Made by a program: the position numbers and the translations under genes. The notes under the pieces are model-generated. The model did no database searches, had not been told where the DNA came from, and saw only the letters and a list, made by a program, of their open reading frames with translations. A stretch of DNA of 64,000 nt from Nonomuraea purpurea (GTDB lineage Bacteria; Actinomycetota; Actinomycetes; Streptosporangiales; Streptosporangiaceae): contig NZ_JBHSBI010000001.1 in assembly GCF_042650645.1 (NCBI RefSeq), positions 434,001 to 498,000 of the forward strand. The letters run 5' to 3'. The first letter of the stretch is position 1, and each line of letters begins with the position of its first letter. Positions 44,777 through 54,281 of this stretch are shown here, piece after piece.

Positions 44777-47677
44777 GTGTCAACCAAGCCCTGGTTACGC
44801 TCCACTCTCGTCGTCGTCGCGCTCGTCGCGTCGGCTCTCCCGCTCGCGGGGGCCGCTCATGGCGAACCCGGCGGGCAGGCTCAGAAGATCCATGACTTCC
44901 AGGCCGAGCAGAACGAAAAGCCCGACCTGGACAACCGGCAGGGGCAGGTGCCGCCGCCCGCCGGCGTCAACGCCCGCAGCGCGGGTCCCCAGGCCGAGGT
45001 GCGATGGAACGTTCTCGGCACCCCGGCGGCCGTCATCAGCGCGCAACCGCTGGCCGAAGGGCTCGGCTCCGATCCCGAGCAGGCCGCGCGCGCCTACCTC
45101 AAGAGTCACGAGAGCGCCTTCGGCCTGTCCGCCGAGGCCGTGGACGCGCTGGAGAAGGTCGCGGTCAACCCCATCGGCGCCGGGCACGCCGTGCTGCTGC
45201 GGCAGCGTTTCGGCGACCTGCCGGCCGGCGTGGACGGCCTCGTTGCGATCGGCGTCGTCAACGGGGCGGTACGGCACGTCACCTCCTCCCTGTCCCGCCG
45301 GACCGAGGCGCCGCCGGCCGCCGCGATCAGCGCGCAGCAGGCGCTGGAGATCGCGGCCAGGGACGGCGGCATCGACCTGGCCAAGGCGGTGACCAAGCAG
45401 GCGACCCCGGTGGCGGTGCCGGCGCCCGACGGGGTGCACAGCGCCTACCAGGTCGTCGTGATCGGCGGCGAGGACGGCGAGGCCGCCGGATACACCACCC
45501 ACGTGGACGCCGTCAGCGGCGCGATCCTGACCCGCGAGAACCTGGTCGACCACTTCGAGCCCGACAACCCGCAGTGGTCGGTGTTCCCGGCGAACCCGCG
45601 CGACGACTACTCCTCCGCCGACACCCGCCAGACCTGGTGCCACACCGCCGCACCCGGCTGCGACTACGTCAGCGGCGGCGACCCGGCGACGGGCAAGGCG
45701 TGGGACGTCGACCACGCCGCGAACGAGCCCGCCAACTCCAGCCTCGGCAACGCGGCCAAGACCTTCGAGAACCGGGCCAGCGGCGACGCCTTCAGCGTCG
45801 GCACCCGCTCCAACGTGCTCACACCGAGCAGGAACTACGCCTTCCCGTGGCGTAACACCTGGTACAAGGCCAAGTGCGACCCGGCGACGTTCGACCAGAG
45901 CGGCGAGGCCGACCTCGAGGCCGCCATCTCCAACCTCAACGTCCAGCACAACCGGATGCACGACTGGTCCTACCGGCTCGGCTTCACCGAGACCGCCTGG
46001 AACATGCAGGCCGACAACGGCGGGCGCGGCGGGCTCGGCAACGACCCCGAGCAGGGCAACGCCCAGGCGGGCGCGCGGGTGCTGTCCGTGCGCGACAACG
46101 CCAACCAGATCACCGGGCCCGACGGCGTCGCGCCGATCACGAACATGTACCTGTGGCAGCCGATCGCGGGCTCGTTCTACGCGCCGTGCGTGGACGGCGA
46201 CTACGACATGTCGGTCATCGGGCACGAGTACACGCACGCGATCTCCGGCCGCATGATCGGCGGCCCGAACGCCGGCTGGAGCGGCGCCCAGGCCGGGGCC
46301 ATGAACGAGAGCAACTCCGACCTGGTGGCGATGGAGTACCTGTACGAGTACGGCTTCCGTCCGGCGGGCCTGACCCCGTACGTGACCGGCGGCTACGTCA
46401 CCGGCGACAAGCGGCGCGGCATCAGGAACTACGACATGTCCAAGTCGCCGCTCAACTACAGCGGCCTGGGCTACGACATCGTCGGCCAGCAGGTGCACGC
46501 CGACGGCGAGATCTGGTCGGCCACGCAGTTCGACGTGCGGGCGGCCTTCGTCAAGCGGTACGGACAGGGCACGCAGAAGCAGCAGCGCTCCTGCGCCGAC
46601 GGCAAGACGCCGGTGGAGCGGTGTCCTGGCAACCGGCGCTGGGCGCAACTCTCCTTCGACGCCCTGCTGCTGATGGCCTCGGGCGCGGTCAGCTACGTCG
46701 ACCACCGGGACGCGCTGCTGGCGGCCGACGCGATGCGCTTCGGCGGCGCCAACCAGGACATCATGTGGCGCGCGTTCGCCGAGCACGGGCTGGGCGAGGC
46801 CGCCGCGAGCAACGGACCCAACGACCCCGACCCGAGGCCCAGCTTCGTCAACCCGGCGGGCAAGAACGGCTCGTTGCAGCTCAAGCCGCTGGGCGAGGCC
46901 AAGGGTGCGGCGCTGCGGCTGTACGTGGGCGACTACGAGGGACGCGTGGTCCCGGTCGCCGACACCGACCCGGCCACGCCGCTCGGGGACACCGTGGAGA
47001 TGACGCCGGGCGTGTACGACTTCGTGGTGGCGGGCAGCGGGTTCGGCCACAAGCGGCTGACGTTCGCCGTGCTGCCCGGGGTGAAGCTGCCGCTTCCGCT
47101 GCCGCTGACCCGCAACCTCGCCTCGGCGGCGGGCGGCGCGAGCGCGTCAGGGGACGGCGTGAACCAGCCCAAGCTGATCGACGAGACCGAGGCCACGAAC
47201 TGGGCCTCGCTCACCGGGGCGCCGGCCGGCAAGTCGGTCGTCGTGGACCTGGCGGGCGACGCGCCGGTCAAGGTTCGCAGGGTGCAGGTGAGCGCCATGC
47301 TCCGGCCGGCCGTCAGCGACCCGGCCGATCCCGGGGCGCAGAACCGGTTCTCCAGCCTGCGCGCCTTCGAGGTGCTGGCCTGTAGCTCCGGGTGTGCCGA
47401 CGCGGCGAACTTCAAGAAGATCTACACCAGTCCCTCGAACGCCTTCGACGCCGAGCTGCCCCGGCCGCGCGGCGCGGACATGATCTTCAAGTCGTTCGAC
47501 GTACGGGCCACCAGCGCGACGCACCTGATGATGCGGGTGGTCAGCACGCAGTGCACCGGCAACCCGCGCTACGCGGGGGAGCAGGACAACGACCCGAACT
47601 CGGCGACGGACTGCGGGACGGCCAGTCCGGCGCGTGACCAGGTCAGGGCGGCCGAGTTCCAGGCCTTCTCCCACTGA
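44777..47677 (+). CDS. Secreted M36 (fungalysin) metallopeptidase
   Basis: A 966-residue secreted protease. Signal peptide (LRSTLVVVALVASALPLAGAAHG), an FTP-type inhibitory propeptide (to about residue 260), then the peptidase: zinc motif GHEYTHAISG with HExxH at residues 483-487 and the downstream NESNSDLVAMEY supplying the third ligand. The C-terminal ~190 residues form a discoidin-like carbohydrate- or surface-binding domain (NLASAAGGASASGDG...KLIDETEATNWAS...). The GTG at 44777 has GGAGGG five bases upstream and gives the proper signal peptide, unlike the upstream ATG at 44705. Confidence 0.9.
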   Translation: MSTKPWLRSTLVVVALVASALPLAGAAHGEPGGQAQKIHDFQAEQNEKPDLDNRQGQVPPPAGVNARSAGPQAEVRWNVLGTPAAVISAQPLAEGLGSDPEQAARAYLKSHESAFGLSAEAVDALEKVAVNPIGAGHAVLLRQRFGDLPAGVDGLVAIGVVNGAVRHVTSSLSRRTEAPPAAAISAQQALEIAARDGGIDLAKAVTKQATPVAVPAPDGVHSAYQVVVIGGEDGEAAGYTTHVDAVSGAILTRENLVDHFEPDNPQWSVFPANPRDDYSSADTRQTWCHTAAPGCDYVSGGDPATGKAWDVDHAANEPANSSLGNAAKTFENRASGDAFSVGTRSNVLTPSRNYAFPWRNTWYKAKCDPATFDQSGEADLEAAISNLNVQHNRMHDWSYRLGFTETAWNMQADNGGRGGLGNDPEQGNAQAGARVLSVRDNANQITGPDGVAPITNMYLWQPIAGSFYAPCVDGDYDMSVIGHEYTHAISGRMIGGPNAGWSGAQAGAMNESNSDLVAMEYLYEYGFRPAGLTPYVTGGYVTGDKRRGIRNYDMSKSPLNYSGLGYDIVGQQVHADGEIWSATQFDVRAAFVKRYGQGTQKQQRSCADGKTPVERCPGNRRWAQLSFDALLLMASGAVSYVDHRDALLAADAMRFGGANQDIMWRAFAEHGLGEAAASNGPNDPDPRPSFVNPAGKNGSLQLKPLGEAKGAALRLYVGDYEGRVVPVADTDPATPLGDTVEMTPGVYDFVVAGSGFGHKRLTFAVLPGVKLPLPLPLTRNLASAAGGASASGDGVNQPKLIDETEATNWASLTGAPAGKSVVVDLAGDAPVKVRRVQVSAMLRPAVSDPADPGAQNRFSSLRAFEVLACSSGCADAANFKKIYTSPSNAFDAELPRPRGADMIFKSFDVRATSATHLMMRVVSTQCTGNPRYAGEQDNDPNSATDCGTASPARDQVRAAEFQAFSH

Positions 47678-47693
47678 CCGACCCCGTGGTGAC

Positions 47694-47726
47694 CGAAGGC
47701 CCGGCGCGTGCGGCGCCGGGCCTTCG
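47694..47726. terminator. Bidirectional hairpin terminator
   Basis: Perfect 14-bp arms, CGAAGGCCCGGCGC (47694-47707) and its complement (47713-47726), loop GTGCG, between the convergent M36 protease and small secreted protein genes. Confidence 0.9.
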
Positions 47727-47735
47727 GTGGCGGCA

Positions 47736-48146
47736 TCAGAAGATGCGGTACTTCTTGCCGCAGTTGTCGAACTTGCCGGCCCAGCAGGTGAAGGTGTAGA
47801 CCTTCTTGATCCCGCGTCCGCTCCAGCTTCCGGTGACCTTGCCGTCCCAGGATCGGTTGAACTTGTGCCACTTGCCGCCCTGGTAGAACTCGAACCAGAC
47901 CCAGCCCTTCTTGCCGCCCTTCTTGTCCACCCCGTACCACTTCGTGTGGACCTTGCCGCCGCTCTTCCACGTCTTGCCGAACGTGTAGGCCTTGCGGTCG
48001 CTGGAGAAGAACTTGCCCCACTTTCCGCCCGAGTAGGCGGCGGTCGCCTGCGTGGTGGTGGCGGCCTGAGCGGTGGCCGGGCTCAGGGCCAGGCCGGTGA
48101 CGGCCATCGAGCCGGCGAGAGTGGCGATGGCGAGTGTCTTACGCAT
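47736..48146 (-). CDS. Small secreted Lys/Trp-rich protein
   Basis: A 136-residue secreted protein. Signal peptide RKTLAIATLAGSMAVTGLALSPATAQA. The mature part is very basic and aromatic, with repeated GK-W-F motifs (SGGKWGKFF, GGKVHTKWYG, GGKWHKFN, GWVWFEFY) and a C-terminal Cys pair (FTCWAGKFDNCGKK). ATG 48146 with GGGGAG upstream is the better start. No family is recognised; cell-wall association or antimicrobial action are possible. Confidence 0.8.
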   Translation of the reverse strand: MRKTLAIATLAGSMAVTGLALSPATAQAATTTQATAAYSGGKWGKFFSSDRKAYTFGKTWKSGGKVHTKWYGVDKKGGKKGWVWFEFYQGGKWHKFNRSWDGKVTGSWSGRGIKKVYTFTCWAGKFDNCGKKYRIF

Positions 48147-48283
48147 TTCGGGTTTCTCCCCCTGTCGGTGCTGCCGGTTGTTGTCCGGCAGCAGGGACAT
48201 TACGGAGATCCCGGGGGATCAACTGTGGAGAAATCCACACATCGAGGGTGATCGGTGACACACTCCCCAGAAGCGTGAGTACG

Positions 48284-49543
48284 TCAGCGTCCCTTGACAG
48301 TGAAGCTGTCCGTCTGGAACGGCATGAACGGCAACTGCGTCGACTTGGCGGTCCTGGCGGCGTCGGGGCCGCACGTCGCCAGCATGAGGTACTGGTAGTT
48401 CGCCACGTCGATCGGGTGCGGCTCGGTGTCGTCGAGGCGCTGGTACTTCATGAGGTTGATCCCGAACGAGAGCTGGCGGTTGCCGTCCGGGGTGGCCAGC
48501 GACTGCGTGCCCATGCCGAAGACGCCGCCGTCGTGCCCCCAGAACCGGCCGCACGGCAGGTCGACGGCGTAGAGCCCCAGGCCGTAGGTCGGGGATATGC
48601 CCTGCACCGGCACCGTCTTCTGCATCTCGCCGAGTTCGGCCGGGCCGATCAGCTCGCCGCGCAGTAGCGCGCGGTAGAACCGGTTCAGGTCGTCCATGGT
48701 TGACACCATGGCGCCCGCCGTACCGCCCCACGACATGTTGTAGACGCTGTAGTCCTTGGGCGGGTCGATGAGGCCGTACCACGACTCGTACGCCTTGGAG
48801 TGCGCTCCCGGGATGAACGGCGTGCGCGGGAAGGACGTGTTGCGCAGGCCCGCCTTGCGGATCACGTTGCGGGTGATGTACTGCTCCGCGGGGACCCCCG
48901 TCACCTTCTCCAGCAGCAGACCGGCCAGCACGTAGTTCGTGTTGGAGTATATGCCGGGCGTCGCCCCCGGCTGCCCGGTCGCGGGCGCGTCCACGCCCAT
49001 CTTGACCAGGTCCGATGCGGCGAACGTGCGGAAGCGGTTGTCGTCCAGGCTCTTGCCCGAGGGCTCGAGCAGCGACGGGAACGCCGAGGGGATGTAGTCA
49101 GCGATGTGGCTGGTGTGGTTGAGCAGCATCCGCACGGTGATCTGCTGCCCGCGCTCGCCCGGGAGCAGATCGGGCACGTAGCGGCCCACCGGCGCGTCGA
49201 GCTCGACCTTCCCGTTGGCCACCTGCTGGAGGACGGCGACCGAGGTGAACGTCTTGGTGATGCTGCCGATCCGGTGGACCATGTTCGGGGTCACCGGGCG
49301 GCGGGTCTTGACGTCGGCGACGCCGGCGGCGCCCTGCCATGTCGCGGCACCGTCGCGGACCTGCGAGTAGATGCCGTACATGCCCGCCTCGTGCACGGCG
49401 TCCAAGGACTGTCGTAGCGCCTGCCGGTCGAGACCGGCGGACGCCTGGGCGGGCACGGCCGCGACGCCCGTCGCGAGCAGCGCGCCCGCGGTGGCCGCGA
49501 CGGCGAGCTTCCTGAATCGGCGATTGACCATGGTGATTAGCAT
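48284..49543 (-). CDS. Secreted serine hydrolase (beta-lactamase/DD-peptidase class C family)
   Basis: About 419 residues. Signal peptide (RRFRKLAVAATAGALLATGVAAVPAQA). The penicillin-binding fold motifs are SITK (SxxK), YSNTNY (YxN), and a final HDGG in place of KTG (FWGHDGGVFGMG). This is the pattern of D-alanyl-D-alanine carboxypeptidase/esterase-like class C proteins. Two nearby ATGs (49543, 49531) both give a signal peptide. Confidence 0.9.
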   Translation of the reverse strand: MLITMVNRRFRKLAVAATAGALLATGVAAVPAQASAGLDRQALRQSLDAVHEAGMYGIYSQVRDGAATWQGAAGVADVKTRRPVTPNMVHRIGSITKTFTSVAVLQQVANGKVELDAPVGRYVPDLLPGERGQQITVRMLLNHTSHIADYIPSAFPSLLEPSGKSLDDNRFRTFAASDLVKMGVDAPATGQPGATPGIYSNTNYVLAGLLLEKVTGVPAEQYITRNVIRKAGLRNTSFPRTPFIPGAHSKAYESWYGLIDPPKDYSVYNMSWGGTAGAMVSTMDDLNRFYRALLRGELIGPAELGEMQKTVPVQGISPTYGLGLYAVDLPCGRFWGHDGGVFGMGTQSLATPDGNRQLSFGINLMKYQRLDDTEPHPIDVANYQYLMLATCGPDAARTAKSTQLPFMPFQTDSFTVKGR

Positions 49544-49665
49544 GATCCATTCCGGACTCGCCGGGAAAGTCCGCTGTGTCATCGACCCTTCATGACACCG
49601 GTCATGCCGGATTCATGACAGGCAGTACTCTTCAGATCTGAACGCATGAGGAAAGGACAGCGCGG

Positions 49666-49890
49666 ATGCCCCATGCGGCGAGGCCCACGGTCACGCTGCA
49701 CGACGTGGCCGCGGCGGCGGGGGTCTCGGTGTCCACCGCGTCCCGGGTCCTGGGCGGCAGCACGCGCAAGGTCGCGCCCGAGTACGAGGCCCGCGTCCTC
49801 GCGGCGGCGACGGCGCTGAAATACACCGTGGACGCCCCTGCCAGGGCGATGCGCCGGGCCGGCGACTCCATCCCGAAGAAGGCCGGCTGA
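49666..49890 (+). pseudogene. LacI-family regulator, N-terminal fragment
   Basis: A 74-residue fragment with a complete LacI HTH and hinge (TVTLHDVAAAAGVSVSTASRVLGG... APARAMRRAG). It then leaves the family sequence and stops; the ~270-residue effector domain is missing. A C-terminal LacI fragment lies at 53123-53419, so the gene may have been split by insertion of, or deletion next to, the intervening genes. A headless HTH like this could still bind DNA weakly. Confidence 0.75.
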
Positions 49891-50056
49891 TCACCCGCGG
49901 CAGTACCCGTTCACGCCATCCCCGCTGACCGCCCCTCGTCCCTTACGTCACGATTAGCCCCTTAACAGCAGCCTTGACGCTTACGTGAGGGCCATGCAGA
50001 CTGCGGAATGCGCTTTCCGAGCTGACGTCCGACGCCACATCCTCCAGGAGTTCACC

Positions 50057-51157
50057 TTGCCTCAACGCAACCACCGGGCCGCGATCGTCGGAACGGGCGG
50101 CATCGCCACCGCGCACGCCAGGGCCATCGCGGCCTCCGGCGGCCGGACCACGCTCGTCGCCGTGGCCGACGTGGACCTCGACCGGGCCAAGGCGTTCGCC
50201 CAAACCTGGGACGTCACCCGCGCCTACGCCGGCCTGGGCGAGCTGCTGCGCGAGGAGCAGGTGGACGTGGTCCACCTGTGCACGCCGCCCAAGCTGCACG
50301 CGCCGCAGGCCGTCGAATGCCTGCGGGCCGGGGTGACGGCGCTGGTGGAGAAGCCGCCGACGTTGTCGCTGGCCGAGTTCGACACGCTGATCGAGGCCGA
50401 GCGCGGGTCGAGCGCGTACGTGGCGACCGTCCTGCAGCACCGCTTCGGCGCGGGCGCGCTGCGCCTGCGGCGGCTGGCGGACGCCGGCGAGCTGGGCCGC
50501 CCGCTGCTGGCCACCTGCCTGACCCAGTGGTACCGCGACGAGGAGTACTACGCGGTGCCGTGGCGCGGCACGTGGCAGTCGGAGGGCGGCGGGCCGACGA
50601 TGGGGCACGGCATCCACCAGTTCGACCTGCTGCTGTCGGTCCTCGGCCCGTGGCGCGAGGTCACCGCCGTCGCCGCCAGGCAGGCCCGCCCGGTCGACAC
50701 CGAGGACGTGTCGATGGCGCTGGTGACGTTCGAGAACGGCGCGGTCGCCACGGTGGTGAACTCGGTGGTGTCGCCGAGACAGACCTCCGAGCTGCGCTTC
50801 GACTACGAGCGCGCCACGGTCGAGGTCGAGCACCTGTACGGCTACACCGACGACGACTGGACGATCACCCCGGCCCCCGGGCAGGAGGACGTCGCGGAGC
50901 TGTGGGCGCAGGGGCGCAGCACGGTGCCGAGCGGCCACGAGGGCTGGCTCTGCGCCGTGCTCGACGCGCTCGACCGGGGCGAGAAGCCGCCGGTGACGGC
51001 CGAGGACGCCAGGCGGACGATGGAGTTCATCGCCGCGCTGTATGCCTCCGCGTTCACCGGCGAACGCATCCGAAGTGGACAGATCACTGCTGACAGCCCG
51101 TTCGCCCGCAGCATGGAGGGCACGGGCGCCCCGTGGGAAAAGGTGAGGAATCCGTGA
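50057..51157 (+). CDS. Gfo/Idh/MocA-family oxidoreductase
   Basis: A 366-residue NAD(P)-dependent sugar or inositol-type dehydrogenase. Rossmann motif AAIVGTGGIATAHARAI, then DVVHLCTPPKLHAPQA and the EKP motif (ALVEKPPTLSLAEF), and a C-terminal domain with GGGPTMGHGIHQFDLLLSVLG. TTG at 50057 with AGGAG six bases upstream is preferred over ATG 49985. It is coupled to the next gene by a GTGA overlap. The gene appears intact, unlike several neighbours. Confidence 0.85.
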   Translation: MPQRNHRAAIVGTGGIATAHARAIAASGGRTTLVAVADVDLDRAKAFAQTWDVTRAYAGLGELLREEQVDVVHLCTPPKLHAPQAVECLRAGVTALVEKPPTLSLAEFDTLIEAERGSSAYVATVLQHRFGAGALRLRRLADAGELGRPLLATCLTQWYRDEEYYAVPWRGTWQSEGGGPTMGHGIHQFDLLLSVLGPWREVTAVAARQARPVDTEDVSMALVTFENGAVATVVNSVVSPRQTSELRFDYERATVEVEHLYGYTDDDWTITPAPGQEDVAELWAQGRSTVPSGHEGWLCAVLDALDRGEKPPVTAEDARRTMEFIAALYASAFTGERIRSGQITADSPFARSMEGTGAPWEKVRNP

Positions 51158-51636
51158 CTCTGCAGGTCAACCACGCGCTCGGCCGGTCGGTCGCCGTCAC
51201 GGCGGGCGAGGTCGAGCACAACTTCTGGGGCGGGCCGACGTATGTGCACGGCCGCTTCTACGTGCAGCTCGACAACAACGGCAGCGCTGCCCACCGCGAG
51301 ATGACCGACCTCCAGTCGCCCGCCGGGGCGGGCGGCGACGAACTGCGCGGCACCCGTGCCGAGTGGTTCGGCTTCCGCGGCCGGCACGACGAGAGCGGCG
51401 AGTACTCGACGGTCGTCATGGTCGACGACACCGCGAACCCGCGGCATCCGCCACAGTGGTTCGCACGCAGCGAGGAGTTCGCCTGCCTGTGCCCGGCGCC
51501 GTTCTTCGGCGAGGAGCTCACGCTGCCGGACGGCCAGGCGCTGCGCTTCAGGTACGCGGTCGTGATCGCCGACGGCGACCGGGGCGAGGACGGCACCGCG
51601 CTGCTGGCCAAGCAGGGCAGGGACGCGCTGGCATGA
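51154..51636 (+). CDS. PmoA-like (DUF6807) protein, internally shortened
   Basis: 160 residues; the family is usually about 290-310. The ends match the PmoA-like family (N: LQVNHALGRSVAVTAG; C: GTRAEWFGFRGRHDESG, WFARSEEFACLCPAPFF, FRYAVVIADGD). Two stretches seem to be missing in frame, about 65 residues after AVTAG and about 85 after HREMTDL. The frame is preserved, so a short protein could be made but is unlikely to fold normally. Coupled to both neighbours by GTGA and ATGA overlaps. Confidence 0.65.
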   Translation: MTLQVNHALGRSVAVTAGEVEHNFWGGPTYVHGRFYVQLDNNGSAAHREMTDLQSPAGAGGDELRGTRAEWFGFRGRHDESGEYSTVVMVDDTANPRHPPQWFARSEEFACLCPAPFFGEELTLPDGQALRFRYAVVIADGDRGEDGTALLAKQGRDALA

Positions 51637-52358
51637 CGTTCCCCGGAGGCACCTCGATCAGCCGGCTGACGGTCTACTCGGGCACCGCGTGCGCCGACGG
51701 CCTGGAGGGCGGCACGCCGCACCTGCACACCGCCTCCACCGAGGCGTACGTGGTCGTCGGCGGCCACGGCGCGCTGCAGACCATCGACGTGCACGGCCTG
51801 CGCGAGACGGAGCTGAGCGCCGGCTCGACCGTCTGGTTCACGCCGGGCACCATCCACCGCGCGATCAACCGTGCCGGGTTGGAGGTCGTGGTCGTCATGC
51901 AGAACGCCGGGCTGCCCGAGGCCGGCGACGCGGTCATGACGTTCCCGCCCGAGATCGTGGCCGACCCGGAGCGCTACCGGCAGGCCGCGACCCTGCCCGT
52001 CGGAGGGTCCGACGCGGACGTCGAAGCCGCCGTAGCGCGCAGGCGCGAGCTGGCCGTGGCGGGCTTCCTCCAGATCGCCGACGCCCTGCGCGCCGGCGAC
52101 ACCGGCCCGCTGCGCCGCCTCTACGACAGCGCGGTCGCCCTGGTACGTCCCAAGGCGGCGGCGTGGCGCGACATCTGGGAGGACACGGTCGCCCAGGAGA
52201 CCCGTCACACGGCGGAGATCCTGACCGCGCTGGAGCGCGGCGACGGCGCCCACCTGCTGGACTCCGCGCTCATGGAGAGCCGGCCCGAGCGGCGCTGGGG
52301 CATGTGCGGCCACCTGCGCGCCCATGACGTCGCCCACCCGATCGTCCACACGCCCTGA
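51633..52358 (+). CDS. Cupin-domain protein
   Basis: A 241-residue protein. The N-terminal half is a cupin (PHLHTASTEAYVVVGGHGALQTI ... LSAGSTVWFTPGTIHRAIN; both cupin motifs and their His/Glu ligands are present). The C-terminal half is helical and not recognised. ATGA overlap with the PmoA-like gene. Probably part of the same sugar-related operon as the Gfo/Idh/MocA enzyme. Confidence 0.8.
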   Translation: MTFPGGTSISRLTVYSGTACADGLEGGTPHLHTASTEAYVVVGGHGALQTIDVHGLRETELSAGSTVWFTPGTIHRAINRAGLEVVVVMQNAGLPEAGDAVMTFPPEIVADPERYRQAATLPVGGSDADVEAAVARRRELAVAGFLQIADALRAGDTGPLRRLYDSAVALVRPKAAAWRDIWEDTVAQETRHTAEILTALERGDGAHLLDSALMESRPERRWGMCGHLRAHDVAHPIVHTP

Positions 52359-52428
52359 TCTACCCGATCATGCACACGCCCTGATCATCCCCCGCCCCGG
52401 CGGGCACCCCCTTCCAAGGAGCGTGGCA

Positions 52429-53122
52429 ATGCCACATGTCCGAAATTTCCTGCATGTCATAACGGGAGCTGTCATGGTCATGGCGCTCGCCCCGCCCGCC
52501 CAAGCCGCCACGGCGGCGCAGCGGGGCACGACCTACTACGTCGACGCCGCCGCCGGCGACGACACCGCCTCGGGCCGCGACCGGGCGCACGCGTGGAAGA
52601 GCCTGACCAAGGTGAACCAGACCACGTTCGCCCCGGGAGACCGCATCCTGCTGCGCGCAGGTCAGCGGTGGGCCGGCCAACTCTGGCCCAAGGGCTCGGG
52701 CCGGCCGGGCGCGCCCATCACCGTGTCTACCGTGCGGGCACCTCGGGCATCGAGTCCTACTTCGCCGACGACGTGACCTTCCAGTTCAACGAGGTGTACG
52801 AGACGCAGCAGAAGGCCGGGGGAGCCGACTCCAACGGCATCGACCCCGACAAGGGCACCACCCGGCAGGTCGTGCAGTACAACTTCATCCACGGCAACGG
52901 CGACGGCGTGCTGCTGTGCCAGTTCGCCTTCGGCGACGCCGTGGTCAGGAACAACGTCATCGCCGGCAACAGCCGCTACCAGATCTACCTGCACTCGGAC
53001 CCGGCCGCGGCCGCCAAGATCTACAACAACACGATTTATAACGACAAATCGGAATACCTGGTCTATGGGTATGGCAAGTACCTCGACGCCCGCTACGACC
53101 TCACCAACCACGTCCTGTACTC
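52429..53122 (+). pseudogene. Secreted right-handed beta-helix (polysaccharide lyase-like) protein, broken
   Basis: It starts as an intact secreted protein (signal LHVITGAVMVMALAPPAQA, then TYYVDAAAGDDTASGRDRAHAWKSL, GDRILLRAGQRW). At about 52,728 the frame shifts and a large segment is lost. The continuation (YRAGTSGIESYFADDVTFQFNEVYE, ADSNGIDPDKGTTRQVVQYNFIHGNGDGVLL) is in another frame and ends abruptly at about 53,122, where lacI C-terminal sequence begins. The family degrades plant or bacterial polysaccharides. Not functional. Confidence 0.75.
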
Positions 53123-53419
53123 GAGGCGGTCTTCGCGGTCAACGACGTGATGGCCATCGGCGCCATGACGGCCTTCCGCGACGCGGGGGTGATCCCTGGC
53201 GTGGACCTCGCGGTGGCGGGGTTCGACGACGTCGGCTCGGCGGTGGACGTCGTCCCCGCGCTCACCACGGTGGCCGTGCCGCTGCGCGAGGCGGGGCTGA
53301 GCGCGATGCGGCTGGCCCTGTCCGACGACGACGGCGACGCCCGGATGCCCGCTGAAGTAGTACTACGCGAGAGCACCCCGGAAAAAGGAGGCGCGGCGCC
53401 GCCGTCCCCCACGGCATGA
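53123..53419 (+). pseudogene. LacI-family regulator, C-terminal fragment
   Basis: About 98 residues from the end of a LacI effector domain (VFAVNDVMAIGAMTAFRDAGVIPG, DLAVAGFDDV, PALTTVAVPLREAG, AEVVLRESTP). It joins directly to the broken beta-helix gene without a promoter or start. It may be the missing end of the regulator whose HTH lies at 49666-49890, or of another lacI. Confidence 0.75.
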
Positions 53420-53428
53420 TCGTCAGGT

Positions 53429-54205
53429 ATGGGCTACGACGAGCTGATCCGCGACGCGCTCGCCACTCCGTTCGAGGGCTGGGACTTCGGCGTCTTCCAC
53501 GGCCGCATGACCGACGACGGCGATCTGCCATGGGACTACGAGGCGCTGGTGCGCGAACGCCTTCCCGCCGCGTCCTCCCTGCTCGACCTGGGCACCGGAG
53601 GCGGTGAGCTGCTGGCCTCGCTGGCCCCGCTGCCGTCCCGCACCGCCGCCACCGAGGGCCACCCGCCGAACCTGCCGGTGGCCCGCGCCCGCCTCGCGCC
53701 CCTGGGCGTCGAGGTCGTGGCGGCCGGCGGGACGCTGCCGTTCCCCGACGGCTCGTTCGAGCTGGTCGTCAACCGGCACACCTCGTATGACCCGAGCGAG
53801 GTCCGCCGCGTGCTGGCCGACGGTGGCACGTTCGTCACCCAGCAGGTCGCGGGCCGCGACCTCGAAGAGATCAACCAGGTCCTGGGCGGCCCGCCGCACG
53901 AGGGCCGCGACTGGGACCTCGACTCCGCCTGCGCGGAGCTCGACGTCGTCTGGCGGCAGGAGGCGACGTACACCACCACGTTCCACGACGTCGGCGCGCT
54001 GGTGCTGTTCCTGCGGGTGATCTCCTGGCAGGTGCCGGACTTCGACGTGGACCGCTACGCCGACCGGCTGCGCGCGCTGCACGCGGACATGGAACGCGGC
54101 CGCCCGCTGCGCGCGACCGCCCGCCGCTTCGCCCTGCTCGCCCGTTCCGATGGCAAGGTCACGTCCGTGCGGCGGCGGAGCTGTTCAGAGGCCGGGTCAT
54201 CGTAA
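53429..54205 (+). CDS. Class I SAM-dependent methyltransferase
   Basis: A 258-residue methyltransferase. SAM motif LLDLGTGGGELLASL, then TEGHPPNLPVARARLAPLGVEV, and LPFPDGSFELVVNRHTSYDPSEVRRVL. The final residues after RFALLARS look non-family (a family member would end there), so the C-terminus may have been altered by the junction with the DUF262 module. Substrate unknown. Confidence 0.85.
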   Translation: MGYDELIRDALATPFEGWDFGVFHGRMTDDGDLPWDYEALVRERLPAASSLLDLGTGGGELLASLAPLPSRTAATEGHPPNLPVARARLAPLGVEVVAAGGTLPFPDGSFELVVNRHTSYDPSEVRRVLADGGTFVTQQVAGRDLEEINQVLGGPPHEGRDWDLDSACAELDVVWRQEATYTTTFHDVGALVLFLRVISWQVPDFDVDRYADRLRALHADMERGRPLRATARRFALLARSDGKVTSVRRRSCSEAGSS

Positions 54206-54281
54206 GATCAACGCCGGGACCAAGCGTTCGAGCGGAGAGTCTAAACGAAAAGGCATAGGGTGGTCGTGAGGGGAGGCCGGA

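Noticed and set aside
44795..47050. A 751-codon minus-strand open frame opposite the M36 protease
   Set aside because: Low-complexity shadow frame typical of high-GC coding DNA; the plus strand has a clear signal peptide and zinc motif.
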